Shown one piece after another: positions 30,006 to 38,366 of a stretch of DNA of 64,000 nt. The position numbers and the translations under genes were made by a program. Location of the stretch: contig NZ_VCEK01000003.1 in assembly GCF_005862235.1 (NCBI RefSeq), forward strand, positions 912,079-976,078. The letters are read 5' to 3'. This stretch comes from Saccharomonospora piscinae (GTDB lineage: Bacteria; Actinomycetota; Actinomycetes; Mycobacteriales; Pseudonocardiaceae). How positions within the stretch are numbered: the stretch's first letter is position 1; every line of letters starts with the position of its first letter. Below the pieces are notes generated by a model. The model searched no databases, was not told the DNA's origin, and saw nothing but the letters and a program-made list of their open reading frames with translations.

Positions 30006-30917
30006 GTGCGGAGGGTTGCCGACCGGCTGAACGGCTCGGATCGCCCGACGTTCTCGGTGGAGTTCTTCCCGCCCCGTGACGAGGCGGACGAAGCCATCCT
30101 GTGGCGGTCGATCCGCGAGCTGGAGCCGCTTGACCCCGCGTACATGTCCATCACCTACGGAGCTGGTGGGACCAGCCGCGAGGGCACCATCCGCAACATC
30201 GCCAGGGTCGCGACCGACACCACGCTGGTGCCGATGGCACATCTGACGGCGGTGAACCACTCGGTGGCGGAGCTGCGCAACGTGATCGGCCACTTCGCCG
30301 CCGTGGGCGTGCACAACGTGCTCGCGCTGCGGGGCGACCCACCGGGAGACCCGATGGGGGAGTGGGTGGCGCACCCGGAGGGTCTGCACTACGCCGAGGA
30401 ACTGGTGCGGCTGACCCGCGAGCTGGGCGACTTCTGCGTCGGGGTGTCGGCGTTCCCGTACGGTCACCCGCGTTCGCCCGACCTGGAGACGGACACGCAC
30501 TACCTGGTGCGCAAGCTGCGCGCGGGCGCGGACTTCGCCATCGCGCAGCTGTTCTTCGAGGCCGACGACTTCCTGCGGTTGCGCGACCGCGTGGCGGCGG
30601 CGGGCTGCGACGCACTGATGCTGCCGGGCATCATGCCGCTGACCACACCGAAGACGTTGCGCAAGACGATCGAGCTCTCCGGTGCCACGCCGCCCGCGTG
30701 GCTGACGGAGCGGCTCGACCCACTCAGCGACGACCCCAAGGCGTTCCGGGCCGAGGGCCTCAACGTGATCACGGAGCTGTGTGAGCGGCTGCTCCGGGAG
30801 GGGGTACCGGAGCTGCACTTCTACACGTTCAACCGGTCCAAGGCCACCCGGGAGCTGGTGGATCGGCTGGGACTGCGTTCGCCGCGGGCGGAGCCCGCGC
30901 TCACGACACGGCCCTGA
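30006..30917 (+). CDS. metF: 5,10-methylenetetrahydrofolate reductase
   Basis: This 303-residue TIM-barrel flavoenzyme makes methyl-tetrahydrofolate, the methyl donor for MetH. Family marks are PTFSVEFFPPRDE at the N-terminus, YMSITYGAGGTSREGTIR, NVLALRGDPPGDP and FAIAQLFFEADDF. GTG 30006 is selected for its GAAGGGAG site and the usual distance to the SVEFFPP motif. It is the last gene of the run and is followed by a large terminator. MetF plus MetH plus MetK rebuild SAM from homocysteine, so one-carbon units from serine or glycine ultimately feed the betaine methyl groups. Confidence 0.95.
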   Translation: MRRVADRLNGSDRPTFSVEFFPPRDEADEAILWRSIRELEPLDPAYMSITYGAGGTSREGTIRNIARVATDTTLVPMAHLTAVNHSVAELRNVIGHFAAVGVHNVLALRGDPPGDPMGEWVAHPEGLHYAEELVRLTRELGDFCVGVSAFPYGHPRSPDLETDTHYLVRKLRAGADFAIAQLFFEADDFLRLRDRVAAAGCDALMLPGIMPLTTPKTLRKTIELSGATPPAWLTERLDPLSDDPKAFRAEGLNVITELCERLLREGVPELHFYTFNRSKATRELVDRLGLRSPRAEPALTTRP

Positions 30918-30929
30918 GCCGTCCCACCT

Positions 30930-30975
30930 GGGCACCGTGGTGAGGCTTCAACGGCGAAGCCCCACCACGGTGCCC
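30930..30975 (+). terminator. Strong terminator of the betaine-SAM operon
   Basis: GGGCACCGTGGTG (30930-30942) pairs with CACCACGGTGCCC (30963-30975); an inner GGCTTC/GAAGCC stem continues it after a single mismatch, closing on a six-base loop. It starts 13 bases after the metF stop, and TTTCGTC follows. It is among the longest stems in the window. Confidence 0.88.
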
Positions 30976-31104
30976 GTTTCGTCGGTACCGGCCGGATCGT
31001 CCACTGTGCTCGCTGCGGCGCGGGAGGCAACGAAGCCCTTACTACGCTTGGCGTATCAATAGGGCTAAGGTTGGCCATTCGCACTGACGCCGGGCGAGGT
31101 GGGT

Positions 31105-32043
31105 ATGACGAGCGGGCAGAGCTGGAACGGGTGGACACCACAGCACGACGACTTTCGCGTCACGTGGCGCGGTTTCGACCGCGCGGAGGTCAGACGGCGG
31201 TTCACGGAGTTGTCCGGCGCCCTGCGTGAGGTCACCGCCGACCGCGACGCCGCGGCGGAGTACGTGCGGGGCCAGGCCGCCGAGCTGGCGGCGCTGCGCG
31301 ACGAGAACGCGAAGCTGCGCCAGAGCCTCGATCGCGTGTGCCGTGCTCCGGTCTCCAGCGACGGCCTCTCGGAGCGCCTCTGGCGCATGGTGGATCTCGC
31401 GCAGAAGGAAGCTCACGAGGTGCTCGCGACCGCGCATGCCGAAGCGCAACAGCGGCGCGCCGAACTCGACGTTCGGGAGGCCGAACTGCGGGCACGCGAG
31501 GCGGAGCTGGAGGCCGAGCACCGTGAGCTGGTGCGCTGCCTCAAGGCCGACGCCGCCGCCGAGGCGGAGTCGGCCGAGCGCGCCCGCCGGGAGGAAGACG
31601 AGCGGTCCGTCCGCCGCAGGCAGGAGCTCGAACGCGACTTCGCGAGGAACCTGGCGGTGCGGCGCGACGAGGTGAACCGCGCCATCGCGCGCCACGAGGA
31701 GGCCGCGAAGGCCGCGGCCGATCGCATCGTCGCGGACGCCGCGTCCCGCGCTGACCGGATCGTGGCGGAGGCCACCTCGCGGGTGCACACCCTGGAGCAG
31801 GCGCGTCGCCGGGCGGCCGCCGATCTGCGCACGGCGAGGGAGGCACTGGCCGGAGCGTTGCCGCTGGTCGAACCGCTGCCCGACGAGGTGGCCGTCGATC
31901 GCACGGGACGGGAGGGAGTCGCCGCGGTACCCGGTCACGAGGCGACGACCTCACCACCGGCTGCCGGTGACCCGGGTTCGCCGGCGGATGCCGATCTCCC
32001 GACACAGCGGCGAAAGGTACCGACCGTGTCGCCCGCCGGGTGA
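31105..32043 (+). CDS. DivIVA-like coiled-coil protein
   Basis: This 312-residue protein opens with FRVTWRGFDRAEVRRRF, the membrane-curvature/DivIVA-domain pattern. Long heptad-rich coiled coils follow (REAELRAREAELEAEHREL, then ARHEEAAKAAADRIVADAASRADRIVAEA). The last 60 residues are disordered and Pro-rich. In actinomycetes DivIVA-type proteins mark poles or septa and scaffold the growth machinery; paralogues such as this shorter one have less clear roles. It starts at ATG 31105 after GAGGTGG. It precedes ThiI by 49 bases, but no functional link is evident. Confidence 0.78.
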   Translation: MTSGQSWNGWTPQHDDFRVTWRGFDRAEVRRRFTELSGALREVTADRDAAAEYVRGQAAELAALRDENAKLRQSLDRVCRAPVSSDGLSERLWRMVDLAQKEAHEVLATAHAEAQQRRAELDVREAELRAREAELEAEHRELVRCLKADAAAEAESAERARREEDERSVRRRQELERDFARNLAVRRDEVNRAIARHEEAAKAAADRIVADAASRADRIVAEATSRVHTLEQARRRAAADLRTAREALAGALPLVEPLPDEVAVDRTGREGVAAVPGHEATTSPPAAGDPGSPADADLPTQRRKVPTVSPAG

Positions 32044-32092
32044 GCCTCGGTATCGTTCCGGTGAAATTCCGGGTGATCAGGGAGGTAGTCGG

Positions 32093-33274
32093 ATGGCTCG
32101 GCCGTGCGTACTGCTGAAATACGGCGAGCTCATGCTCAAGGGGCGCAACCGCGGCAAGTTCGAGGAGTACCTGCGCGACGCCCTGCGGCACGCGGTGGAC
32201 GGCGCGTCCGCACCCGTGCGGATCTCGCAACGACCCGGCGTCGTGGTGCTCTCGGGCGCGCCGATGTCCGAACTGATGGACCGCGCCCGGAGCGTGATCG
32301 GCGTCAGCGTCGTGCAGCCCGCGTGGCGGACCGGGCGTTCCGTGGACGACGCCCTGGCCACGGTGTCGCAGGCGCTCACCGAGCGGTTCGGCGGACCGGA
32401 CCGGGTGGGACCGCGCCGCTTCGCGGTCCGCGCGCACCGCAGGGACAAGACGTTCCCGCTGAACTCGGAGCGGCTCGCCGCGCGGATCGGCAGCCACGTC
32501 GTCGAGCAGTGGGGCTGGCCCGTCGACCTCAGCGACCCGGAAGTGGAGATCACTGTCGAGGCAGACCAGCGGGAGGTGTTCGTCTCGCTGCACAAGGAGC
32601 GCGGGCAGGGCGGCCTGCCCGTGGGCGCCAGCGGCCGTGCGCTGGTGCTGCTCTCGGGTGGCTACGACTCGCCCGTGGCGGCCTACCGCGCCATGCGGCG
32701 GGGACTGCGTTGCGACTTCGTCCACTTCACCGGCGCTCCGCTCACCGGGCCGTCATCGACGTACAAGGCGTACGCACTGGTCCGGCAGCTCGACCGGTTC
32801 CAGGGCGGCTCGCGTCTGCACGTGATCCCCATCGGCAACGCCCAGCGCGCGCTGGCCACGGCCGGTGCGGGCAAGCTCCAGGTCGTGGCCCAGCGCAGGC
32901 TCATGGTGCGCACCGCCGACGCGCTGGCTCGTGAAGTCGGTGCGCACGGGCTGGTCGCGGGCGACAGTCTCGGCCAGGTGGCCAGCCAGACCCTGGCCAA
33001 CATGGCGACCGTCGAGGAGGTCACCTCGCTGCCCCTGTTGCGCCCGCTGGTGGCGTGGGACAAGGAGGAGATCATCGCGGAGGCGCGCCGGATCGGCACC
33101 GCCGAGATCTCGACGCTGCCCGACGAGGACTGCTGTAGCCTCCTGACGCCGCCGAGGGTCGCGACCCGCACCACACCGTCGCAGTTCGCGACCGTCGAGA
33201 GGCGAATGGAGCTGGACGAACTCGTGCCCAAGCTGCTCGCCGACATCCAGGTACACGTTCCCGGGGCTGCCTGA
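32093..33274 (+). CDS. thiI: tRNA 4-thiouridine synthase ThiI, short form without rhodanese domain
   Basis: This 393-residue protein has an N-terminal ferredoxin-like region (LLKYGELMLKGRNRGKFEEYL), a THUMP domain (VGPRRFAVRAHRRDKTFPLNS to EVFVSLHKERGQGGLPVG) and a PP-loop ATP pyrophosphatase (LLSGGYDSPVAAYRAMRRG). LVAGDSLGQVASQTLANM follows the PP-loop. It adenylates U8 of tRNA and inserts sulfur to give 4-thiouridine; related activity supplies sulfur to thiamine synthesis. The C-terminal rhodanese domain of the E. coli enzyme is missing, as in Bacillus, so sulfur must come from a separate cysteine desulfurase. The PP-loop has Tyr where many homologues have Ile. ATG 32093 follows AGGGAGG. 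Confidence 0.88.
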   Translation: MARPCVLLKYGELMLKGRNRGKFEEYLRDALRHAVDGASAPVRISQRPGVVVLSGAPMSELMDRARSVIGVSVVQPAWRTGRSVDDALATVSQALTERFGGPDRVGPRRFAVRAHRRDKTFPLNSERLAARIGSHVVEQWGWPVDLSDPEVEITVEADQREVFVSLHKERGQGGLPVGASGRALVLLSGGYDSPVAAYRAMRRGLRCDFVHFTGAPLTGPSSTYKAYALVRQLDRFQGGSRLHVIPIGNAQRALATAGAGKLQVVAQRRLMVRTADALAREVGAHGLVAGDSLGQVASQTLANMATVEEVTSLPLLRPLVAWDKEEIIAEARRIGTAEISTLPDEDCCSLLTPPRVATRTTPSQFATVERRMELDELVPKLLADIQVHVPGAA

Positions 33275-33374
33275 GGGCGGGTGCGCGACTCCGGCCTCGT
33301 CGTCGGGGGAAGTCCGCCTCGATTTGCGCGATGTCCCCTCGGGCCCTCCTGCCCGGTTGATACTGTTGGCGCCC

Positions 33375-34646
33375 GTGGGGAATCTCCGGTCTCGAATCAC
33401 GTCGTGGGCCACGCGCCGCTATGTCAAGCGCGTGCAGAAGAAGGGGCTCGACCTCTCGCAACTCACCCTGCTGCCGGACGGGGTGCTGATGCCGTTGCGC
33501 CGCGACGTGCTGGACCCGGTGCCGGAGCTGGGGCGGATGCGGGCCGAGGAACCGGTCGCCAAGTTGCCGGTGCCCTTCGGGCTGAACGTGTGGCTGGTGA
33601 CCGGGCACGCCGAGGCGAAGGCCGTGCTCGGTGACGCCAAGACGTTCAGCAACGACTTCGCGAATCTCGCGGGAATGACCGGCACGACCGAGGAGAATCC
33701 CGGTGGGCTCGGCTTCGCCGACCCGCCCGTGCATACCCGCCTGCGCAGGCTCCTCACGCCGGAGTTCACGATGCGCCGCCTCTCCCGGCTCAAGCCCGGG
33801 ATCGAGGAGATCGTGTCGCAGCGCCTCGACGCGATCGCCGCGACCGACGGACCCGCGGACCTGGTCGAGGAGTTCGCGCTGCCGATCCCGTCCCTGGTGA
33901 TCTGCGAACTGCTCGGAGTGCCGTACGAGGACCGGGACGAGTTCCAGCACCTGGCGGTGCAGCGGTTCGACCTCTTCGGCGGCGCGGGGGCGTCACTGGG
34001 CGCGATCTCGGAGTCGCTGGAGTACCTCCTGAAGGTGGTGCGGCAGCAGCGGGAGAATCCCGGTGACGGCCTCATCGGCATGATCATCAAGGAGCATGGG
34101 GACGAGATCGACGATCGTGAGCTCGCCGGGCTGGCCGACGGTGTGCTCACCGGTGGCTTCGAGACCACCGCGAGCATGTTGTCGCTGGGCGCTCTCGTGT
34201 TGTTGCGGGACCGGGAGGCCTTCAAACGGGTCCACGACGACGACGGCGCGGTGCACGGTTTCGTCGAGGAACTCCTGCGCTACCTGACCGTGGTGCAGGT
34301 GGCGTTCCCCCGGTTCCCCCGGGAGGACGTCGAGATCGGCGGTGTGACGATCGGCCAGGGCGACATGGTCCTGGTGTCCTTGAGCGGCGTGAACCGGGAC
34401 GACGAACTGGGCCGGAGCCTGGAGATCTTCGACGGCACCCGTCCGCCCTCGCAGCACCTCGCCTTCGGCTACGGGGTACACCGGTGTGTGGGCGCGGAGC
34501 TGGCCAGGATGGAACTCCGCGCCGCCTACCCGGCGCTGGTTCGGCGGTTCCCGTCGATGCGGCTCGCCGTGCCCGTGGAGGACCTCGAGTTCCGTAAGAC
34601 CTCGATCGTCTACGGAGTGGAGAAACTGCCGGTCCTCGTCGACTGA
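33375..34646 (+). CDS. Cytochrome P450
   Basis: This 423-residue soluble bacterial P450 has the I-helix oxygen-activation motif GGFETTAS. The K-helix ExxR is EELLR, followed by PRFPREDVEIGG and the heme loop FGYGVHRCVGAELAR with Cys371 as thiolate ligand. It shows no membrane anchor. It starts at GTG 33375; homologous N-termini usually begin just before RSRITSWATRRYV. No ferredoxin or reductase gene adjoins it, so electrons must come from elsewhere, and no biosynthetic cluster surrounds it to suggest a substrate. Confidence 0.92.
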   Translation: MGNLRSRITSWATRRYVKRVQKKGLDLSQLTLLPDGVLMPLRRDVLDPVPELGRMRAEEPVAKLPVPFGLNVWLVTGHAEAKAVLGDAKTFSNDFANLAGMTGTTEENPGGLGFADPPVHTRLRRLLTPEFTMRRLSRLKPGIEEIVSQRLDAIAATDGPADLVEEFALPIPSLVICELLGVPYEDRDEFQHLAVQRFDLFGGAGASLGAISESLEYLLKVVRQQRENPGDGLIGMIIKEHGDEIDDRELAGLADGVLTGGFETTASMLSLGALVLLRDREAFKRVHDDDGAVHGFVEELLRYLTVVQVAFPRFPREDVEIGGVTIGQGDMVLVSLSGVNRDDELGRSLEIFDGTRPPSQHLAFGYGVHRCVGAELARMELRAAYPALVRRFPSMRLAVPVEDLEFRKTSIVYGVEKLPVLVD

Positions 34647-34670
34647 CGGCCGCCCCGGGCGCCGGCCCGC

Positions 34671-34967
34671 TCACCCGCCCGCCATCGCACCGATGACCAG
34701 CAGCGGTTCGCTGCCGTCGGCCACGGCGGCGGGCAGCGGTGTCTCGGGCGGATCGTGGGAGAGGTCCCGTTCGCACGCGAAGAACCGCACGAACGCCCTG
34801 CGGCGGAGAGTGGTGTGGTCGCGGATCGTGCCGCGCAGTACCGGGTAGCGCTGCTCCAGCGCGTCCAGTGCCGAACCCAGCGTCGCCTCGCCCGGGAGGT
34901 CGAGCTTCACCTCACCGTCGATCCTGGCCAGGTTGCGCAGGTGCGGCGGTAGCGTCACGCGGATCAT
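34671..34967 (-). CDS. MoaD/ThiS-like ubiquitin-fold sulfur-carrier-type protein
   Basis: This 98-residue beta-grasp protein ([24 protein letters not shown], then [19 protein letters not shown]) ends exactly in Gly-Gly (AMAGG). This is the tail that is activated and thiocarboxylated in MoaD, ThiS and relatives. Its ATG overlaps the stop of the beta-propeller gene by four bases. No E1-like (MoeB/ThiF) or MoaE gene is nearby. The tight coupling to a propeller protein recurs in actinobacteria as far as I know, which suggests a shared but unknown role. Confidence 0.8.
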   Translation of the reverse strand: MIRVTLPPHLRNLARIDGEVKLDLPGEATLGSALDALEQRYPVLRGTIRDHTTLRRRAFVRFFACERDLSHDPPETPLPAAVADGSEPLLVIGAMAGG

Positions 34968-36079
34968 GGGAGCGTCTGCACCTCCACCGAGAGCACCGGC
35001 GGCAGGTCCCGCACGACGGCGTTCCACGTGTTCCCCGAGTCGGGTGAGGCGTACACCTGCCCTCCGGTGGTGCCGAAGTAGACACCGCAGTCGTCGAGGG
35101 TGTCGACGGCCATCGCGTCGCGCAGCACGTTGACGTAGCAGTGCTGCTGCGGGAGCCCCTTGGTGAGCGGCTCCCACTCGTGGCCACCACCGCGGCTGCG
35201 GTACACGCGCAGCCGGCCGTCCGGCGGGACGTGCAGGTAATCGCTGGTGATCGGCACCACGTACACGGTGTCGGGCTCGTGGGCGTGGACCTCGATCGGG
35301 AAGCCGAAGTCGGTGGGAAGGTCGCCGCTGATCTCGTACCAGCTCGCGCCGTCGTCGTCCGAGCGCATGACGTCCCAGTGCTTCTGCATGAACAGGGTGT
35401 CCGGCCTCGCGGGGTGGCGGGCCAGGTTGTGGACGCAGTGGCCCACCTCGGCATCCGGATCGGGAATACCGTCCGTGACCAGCCCTTTGTTGGCGGGTGA
35501 CCAGCTGGCGCCGCCGTCGTCACTGCCGAACACTCCCGCCGCGGAGATGGCGACCCGCATGCGCTGCTCGTCGCGCGGGTCGAGCAGGATCGTGTGCAGG
35601 CACATCCCGCCCGCGCCGGGCTGCCACGAGGGCCCGGACTCGTGGGTGCGCAGACCGGGCAGTTCGTGCCAGGTTTCGCCGCCGTCGTCGGTGCGGAAGA
35701 GTGCGGCGTCCTCGACCCCCGCGTACACGCGGTCGGGGTCGGTGGGGGAGGGTTCGAAGTGCCAGACGCGGGTGAACTCCCACGGTCGCTGGCTGCCGTC
35801 GTACCACTGGTGCGTGCCCGGCTCGCCCACGTAGGTGAACTCGTTGCCGACCGGGTTCCAGGTGAGTCCTCCGTCGTCCGACCGCTGGACGACCTGCCCG
35901 AACCAGCCGCCCGACTGCGAGGCGTACAGCCGGTCGGGATCGGCCGGTGACGCGGCCATGTGGTAGATCTCCCACCCTGCGAAAAACGGCCCGCTCACGT
36001 CCCAGTCGTCGCGTCGTCCGTCCGAGGTGAGGACGAACGCACCCTTGCGGGTGCCGACGAGAACCCGTACCCGGCTCAT
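34964..36079 (-). CDS. BNR/sialidase-type beta-propeller protein
   Basis: This 371-residue protein is built from BNR/Asp-box repeats of the S-x-D-x-G-x-x-W type: [54 protein letters not shown]. These spell a six- or seven-bladed propeller like sialidases or VPS10 proteins. There is no signal peptide, so it should be cytoplasmic, unusual for sialidases; catalytic sialidase residues are not evident. The start is ATG 36079 after AAGGAGACC. It is translationally coupled to the MoaD-like gene downstream. It may be a binding scaffold rather than a glycosidase. Confidence 0.78.
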   Translation of the reverse strand: MSRVRVLVGTRKGAFVLTSDGRRDDWDVSGPFFAGWEIYHMAASPADPDRLYASQSGGWFGQVVQRSDDGGLTWNPVGNEFTYVGEPGTHQWYDGSQRPWEFTRVWHFEPSPTDPDRVYAGVEDAALFRTDDGGETWHELPGLRTHESGPSWQPGAGGMCLHTILLDPRDEQRMRVAISAAGVFGSDDGGASWSPANKGLVTDGIPDPDAEVGHCVHNLARHPARPDTLFMQKHWDVMRSDDDGASWYEISGDLPTDFGFPIEVHAHEPDTVYVVPITSDYLHVPPDGRLRVYRSRGGGHEWEPLTKGLPQQHCYVNVLRDAMAVDTLDDCGVYFGTTGGQVYASPDSGNTWNAVVRDLPPVLSVEVQTLP

Positions 36080-36329
36080 CACGGTCTCCTTCGAGGTCAC
36101 GGCGGTGACACCCCGCCACGGCAGTCCACGACAGTTCCACCGAACCAGTGATCGGCGCGGAGCAGAAATCGATCACACGTTCGGTGTCGTCCGTCACGGA
36201 TGAACTATCAGACGGCTCCGACAGAAAACCGGGCGCGGCGAGCCCCGATATCGGATGCGCGGCCCTGCATGTCTCGGATTCACCCGGGTAGTCGATACCG
36301 AACGGCATGCCGTGACCAGGGAGGACGAG

Positions 36330-37457
36330 ATGAAAGCAGTGGTGTACCGGGGACCCAACGAAATTCAGGTGGAGCAGGTCGAGGACCCGAGGATCGAAGC
36401 CCCGACCGACGTGATCGTCCGGGTCACCACGACGGCGATCTGCGGCTCTGACCTGCACATGTACGAGGGCCGCACGGTGGCCGAGCCCGGCATCGTGTTC
36501 GGCCACGAGAACATGGGTGTCGTCCAGGAAGTCGGTTCGGGTGTCGTGTCGGTGAAGCAGGGCGATCGCGTCGTGCTGCCGTTCAACATCGCGTGCGGTT
36601 TCTGCCGCAACTGTCTCGCGGGCAGGACCGGGTTCTGCCTCACGGCCAATCCGGGCTTCGCGGGCAGCGCGTACGGCTATGTCGGCATGGGCCCGTACAA
36701 GGGCGGCCAGGCCGAGTACCTGCGGGTACCGTTCGCCGACTTCAACTGCCTGCAACTGCCCCAGGGTGACGAGCACGAGGACGACTTCGCGATGCTCGCG
36801 GACATCTTCCCCACGGGCTATCACTCGACGGAGCTCGCCGGGGTGTCGCCGGGCGACACCGTCGCCGTCTACGGCGCGGGCCCGGTCGGGCTGATGGCGG
36901 CGTACTCGTCGGTGCTGCGGGGCGCCTCGCAGGTCTTCGTGGTGGACCGGGTGCCCAACCGGCTGCGGGTCGCCGAGGAGATCGGCGCGGTCGCGATCGA
37001 CTTCACGAAGGGCAGCGCGCCGGAACAGATCGTGGACCGCACGGACGGCGGCGTGGACCGGGGGATCGACGCGGTGGGCTACCAGGCGACGGTCCCCGAG
37101 GGCGAGGAGCAGCCCGCCGTGGTGCTCAACGACCTGATCGAGACCGTGCGGCCGACGGGGTCGCTGGGCGTGGTCGGGCTCTACCTTCCGAAGGACCCGG
37201 GCGGTCCCACCGAGGACGCCAAGCACGGCAGGTTGCTGATCGGTATGGGGCGCTTCTTCGAGAAGGGCCTGCGCATGGGCACCGGCCAGGCGAACGTGAA
37301 GTCGTACAACCGTCAGTTGCGTGACCTCATCATCGAGGGCCGGGCCGAGCCGAGCTTCGTGGTGTCGCAGCGCCGTCCACTGGACGACGCCCCCGACGCC
37401 TACGCCCGGTTCGACCGTCGCGAGGAGGGTTACACGAAGGTGGTCCTCAAGCCGTGA
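36330..37457 (+). CDS. Zinc-dependent dehydrogenase, glutathione-independent formaldehyde dehydrogenase-like
   Basis: This 375-residue medium-chain dehydrogenase has the catalytic-zinc motifs ICGSDLHMYEG and GHENMGVVQEVG. The structural-zinc Cys cluster is ACGFCRNCLAGRTGFC, and the NAD site is VYGAGPVGLMAA near residue 185. The insertions (NPGFAGSAYGYVGMGPYKGGQAEYL) and length match the FdhA-type group, whose Pseudomonas member oxidises formaldehyde or dismutates aldehydes with tightly bound NAD. It starts at ATG 36330 after AGGGAGGA and is divergent from the propeller gene. The substrate could be another small aldehyde or alcohol. Confidence 0.88.
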   Translation: MKAVVYRGPNEIQVEQVEDPRIEAPTDVIVRVTTTAICGSDLHMYEGRTVAEPGIVFGHENMGVVQEVGSGVVSVKQGDRVVLPFNIACGFCRNCLAGRTGFCLTANPGFAGSAYGYVGMGPYKGGQAEYLRVPFADFNCLQLPQGDEHEDDFAMLADIFPTGYHSTELAGVSPGDTVAVYGAGPVGLMAAYSSVLRGASQVFVVDRVPNRLRVAEEIGAVAIDFTKGSAPEQIVDRTDGGVDRGIDAVGYQATVPEGEEQPAVVLNDLIETVRPTGSLGVVGLYLPKDPGGPTEDAKHGRLLIGMGRFFEKGLRMGTGQANVKSYNRQLRDLIIEGRAEPSFVVSQRRPLDDAPDAYARFDRREEGYTKVVLKP

Positions 37458-37571
37458 CGGGCTCGCCCGCGCCGTGCCCGGGCGGGTGATTCCCGTCCGG
37501 GACGCGGCCGGTCACGAGGTGTGAAAGCCCGGTGAGCGGGAACTCGACTCATCCGTAGGGAGGGAACAACG

Positions 37572-38048
37572 ATGACCTACTCGTCCGCGCACCCGTTCCG
37601 CGCGGCGGCCGGAACCCGTTCGCGCCCGGCGGTGCAGTCGGCAGCCGGTGTCGTGGGTGCGGTGTTCCTCCTGGTCGGTGTCCTGGGCTTCATCCCAGGG
37701 GTGACTACCGACTACGGCAGTATGCAGTTCGCGGGCCACGAATCCGGCGCGATGCTGTTCGGTGTCTTCCAGGTGTCGATCCTGCACAACCTCGTGCATC
37801 TGGCGTTCGGGATCGCCGGGCTGGCGCTGATGAGGACCGCCGCGGCGGCGCGCGGGTACCTCGTCGGTGGCGGTGCGATCTACCTGGCGCTCTGGATCTA
37901 CGGCCTGATCGTGGGTGCCGAGTCCACCGCGAACTTCGTTCCGCTCAACGCCGCGGACGACTGGCTCCACCTCGGGCTGGGCGTCGGGATGATCGCGCTG
38001 GGCACCCTGCTGGGCACGGGAGGACGCAGGACCGAGTCACCCCGCTGA
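37572..38048 (+). CDS. DUF4383 family membrane protein
   Basis: This 158-residue protein has four predicted membrane helices (GVVGAVFLLVGVLGFIPG, HNLVHLAFGIAGLALM, GAIYLALWIYGLIVG, HLGLGVGMIALGTLLG). HNLVHL and DDWLHLGLG are conserved DUF4383 features. The function is unknown; homologues are common in actinobacteria and often stress-associated. It starts at ATG 37572 after GTAGGGAGGG and ends just before a large terminator. Confidence 0.85.
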   Translation: MTYSSAHPFRAAAGTRSRPAVQSAAGVVGAVFLLVGVLGFIPGVTTDYGSMQFAGHESGAMLFGVFQVSILHNLVHLAFGIAGLALMRTAAAARGYLVGGGAIYLALWIYGLIVGAESTANFVPLNAADDWLHLGLGVGMIALGTLLGTGGRRTESPR

Positions 38049-38055
38049 TCGCCGA

Positions 38056-38103
38056 GCACGAACGCCACCCGGACCGTACGCGGACCGGGTGGCGACGTCG
38101 TGC
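38056..38103 (+). terminator. Large composite terminator hairpin
   Basis: The core stem CGCCACCCGG (38063-38072) pairs with CCGGGTGGCG (38085-38094). An inner CCG/CGG pair closes the tip after an A-A mismatch, and outer GCACGA/TCGTGC arms (38056-38061, 38098-38103) extend the base. It lies 7 bases after the DUF4383 stop. Confidence 0.82.
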
Positions 38104-38366
38104 GCGCCGCCCTTGCTATAGCGTCTACTGTAGACAATGCAATCGGGTGTTTCGCCCGGAAAGGGCGTTGACCCGCGCTCTCCGGCGTCCGTAGATTCTG
38201 GTGTGTCCGCGCGTTGCGGGCTCTCATCACGTCCACCTCGGACGGTCACAGACAGTGGTTGGCTCGGCAAGCCCTGCCGCCCACGTGTGCCCGGACGTGG
38301 TCGCACAGCGTGCCGGGGCCGTCGCTCACGGCACCTCGAATCTCGTCGGAGGAGGGAAACAGAGCC
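38104..38366. promoter_or_regulatory. Promoter region of the polysaccharide operon with a GntR-like palindrome
   Basis: The gap before the GH18-like gene contains GTCTAC-T-GTAGAC (38123-38135), a perfect short palindrome of the spacing used by GntR-family repressors. It is preceded by TTGCTATAG. With the terminator, the whole gene-free stretch is 318 bp. No coding frame of quality was seen. The binding protein is unknown; a stand-alone GntR-type protein is encoded at 15372-15629, but no link is demonstrated. Confidence 0.5.
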
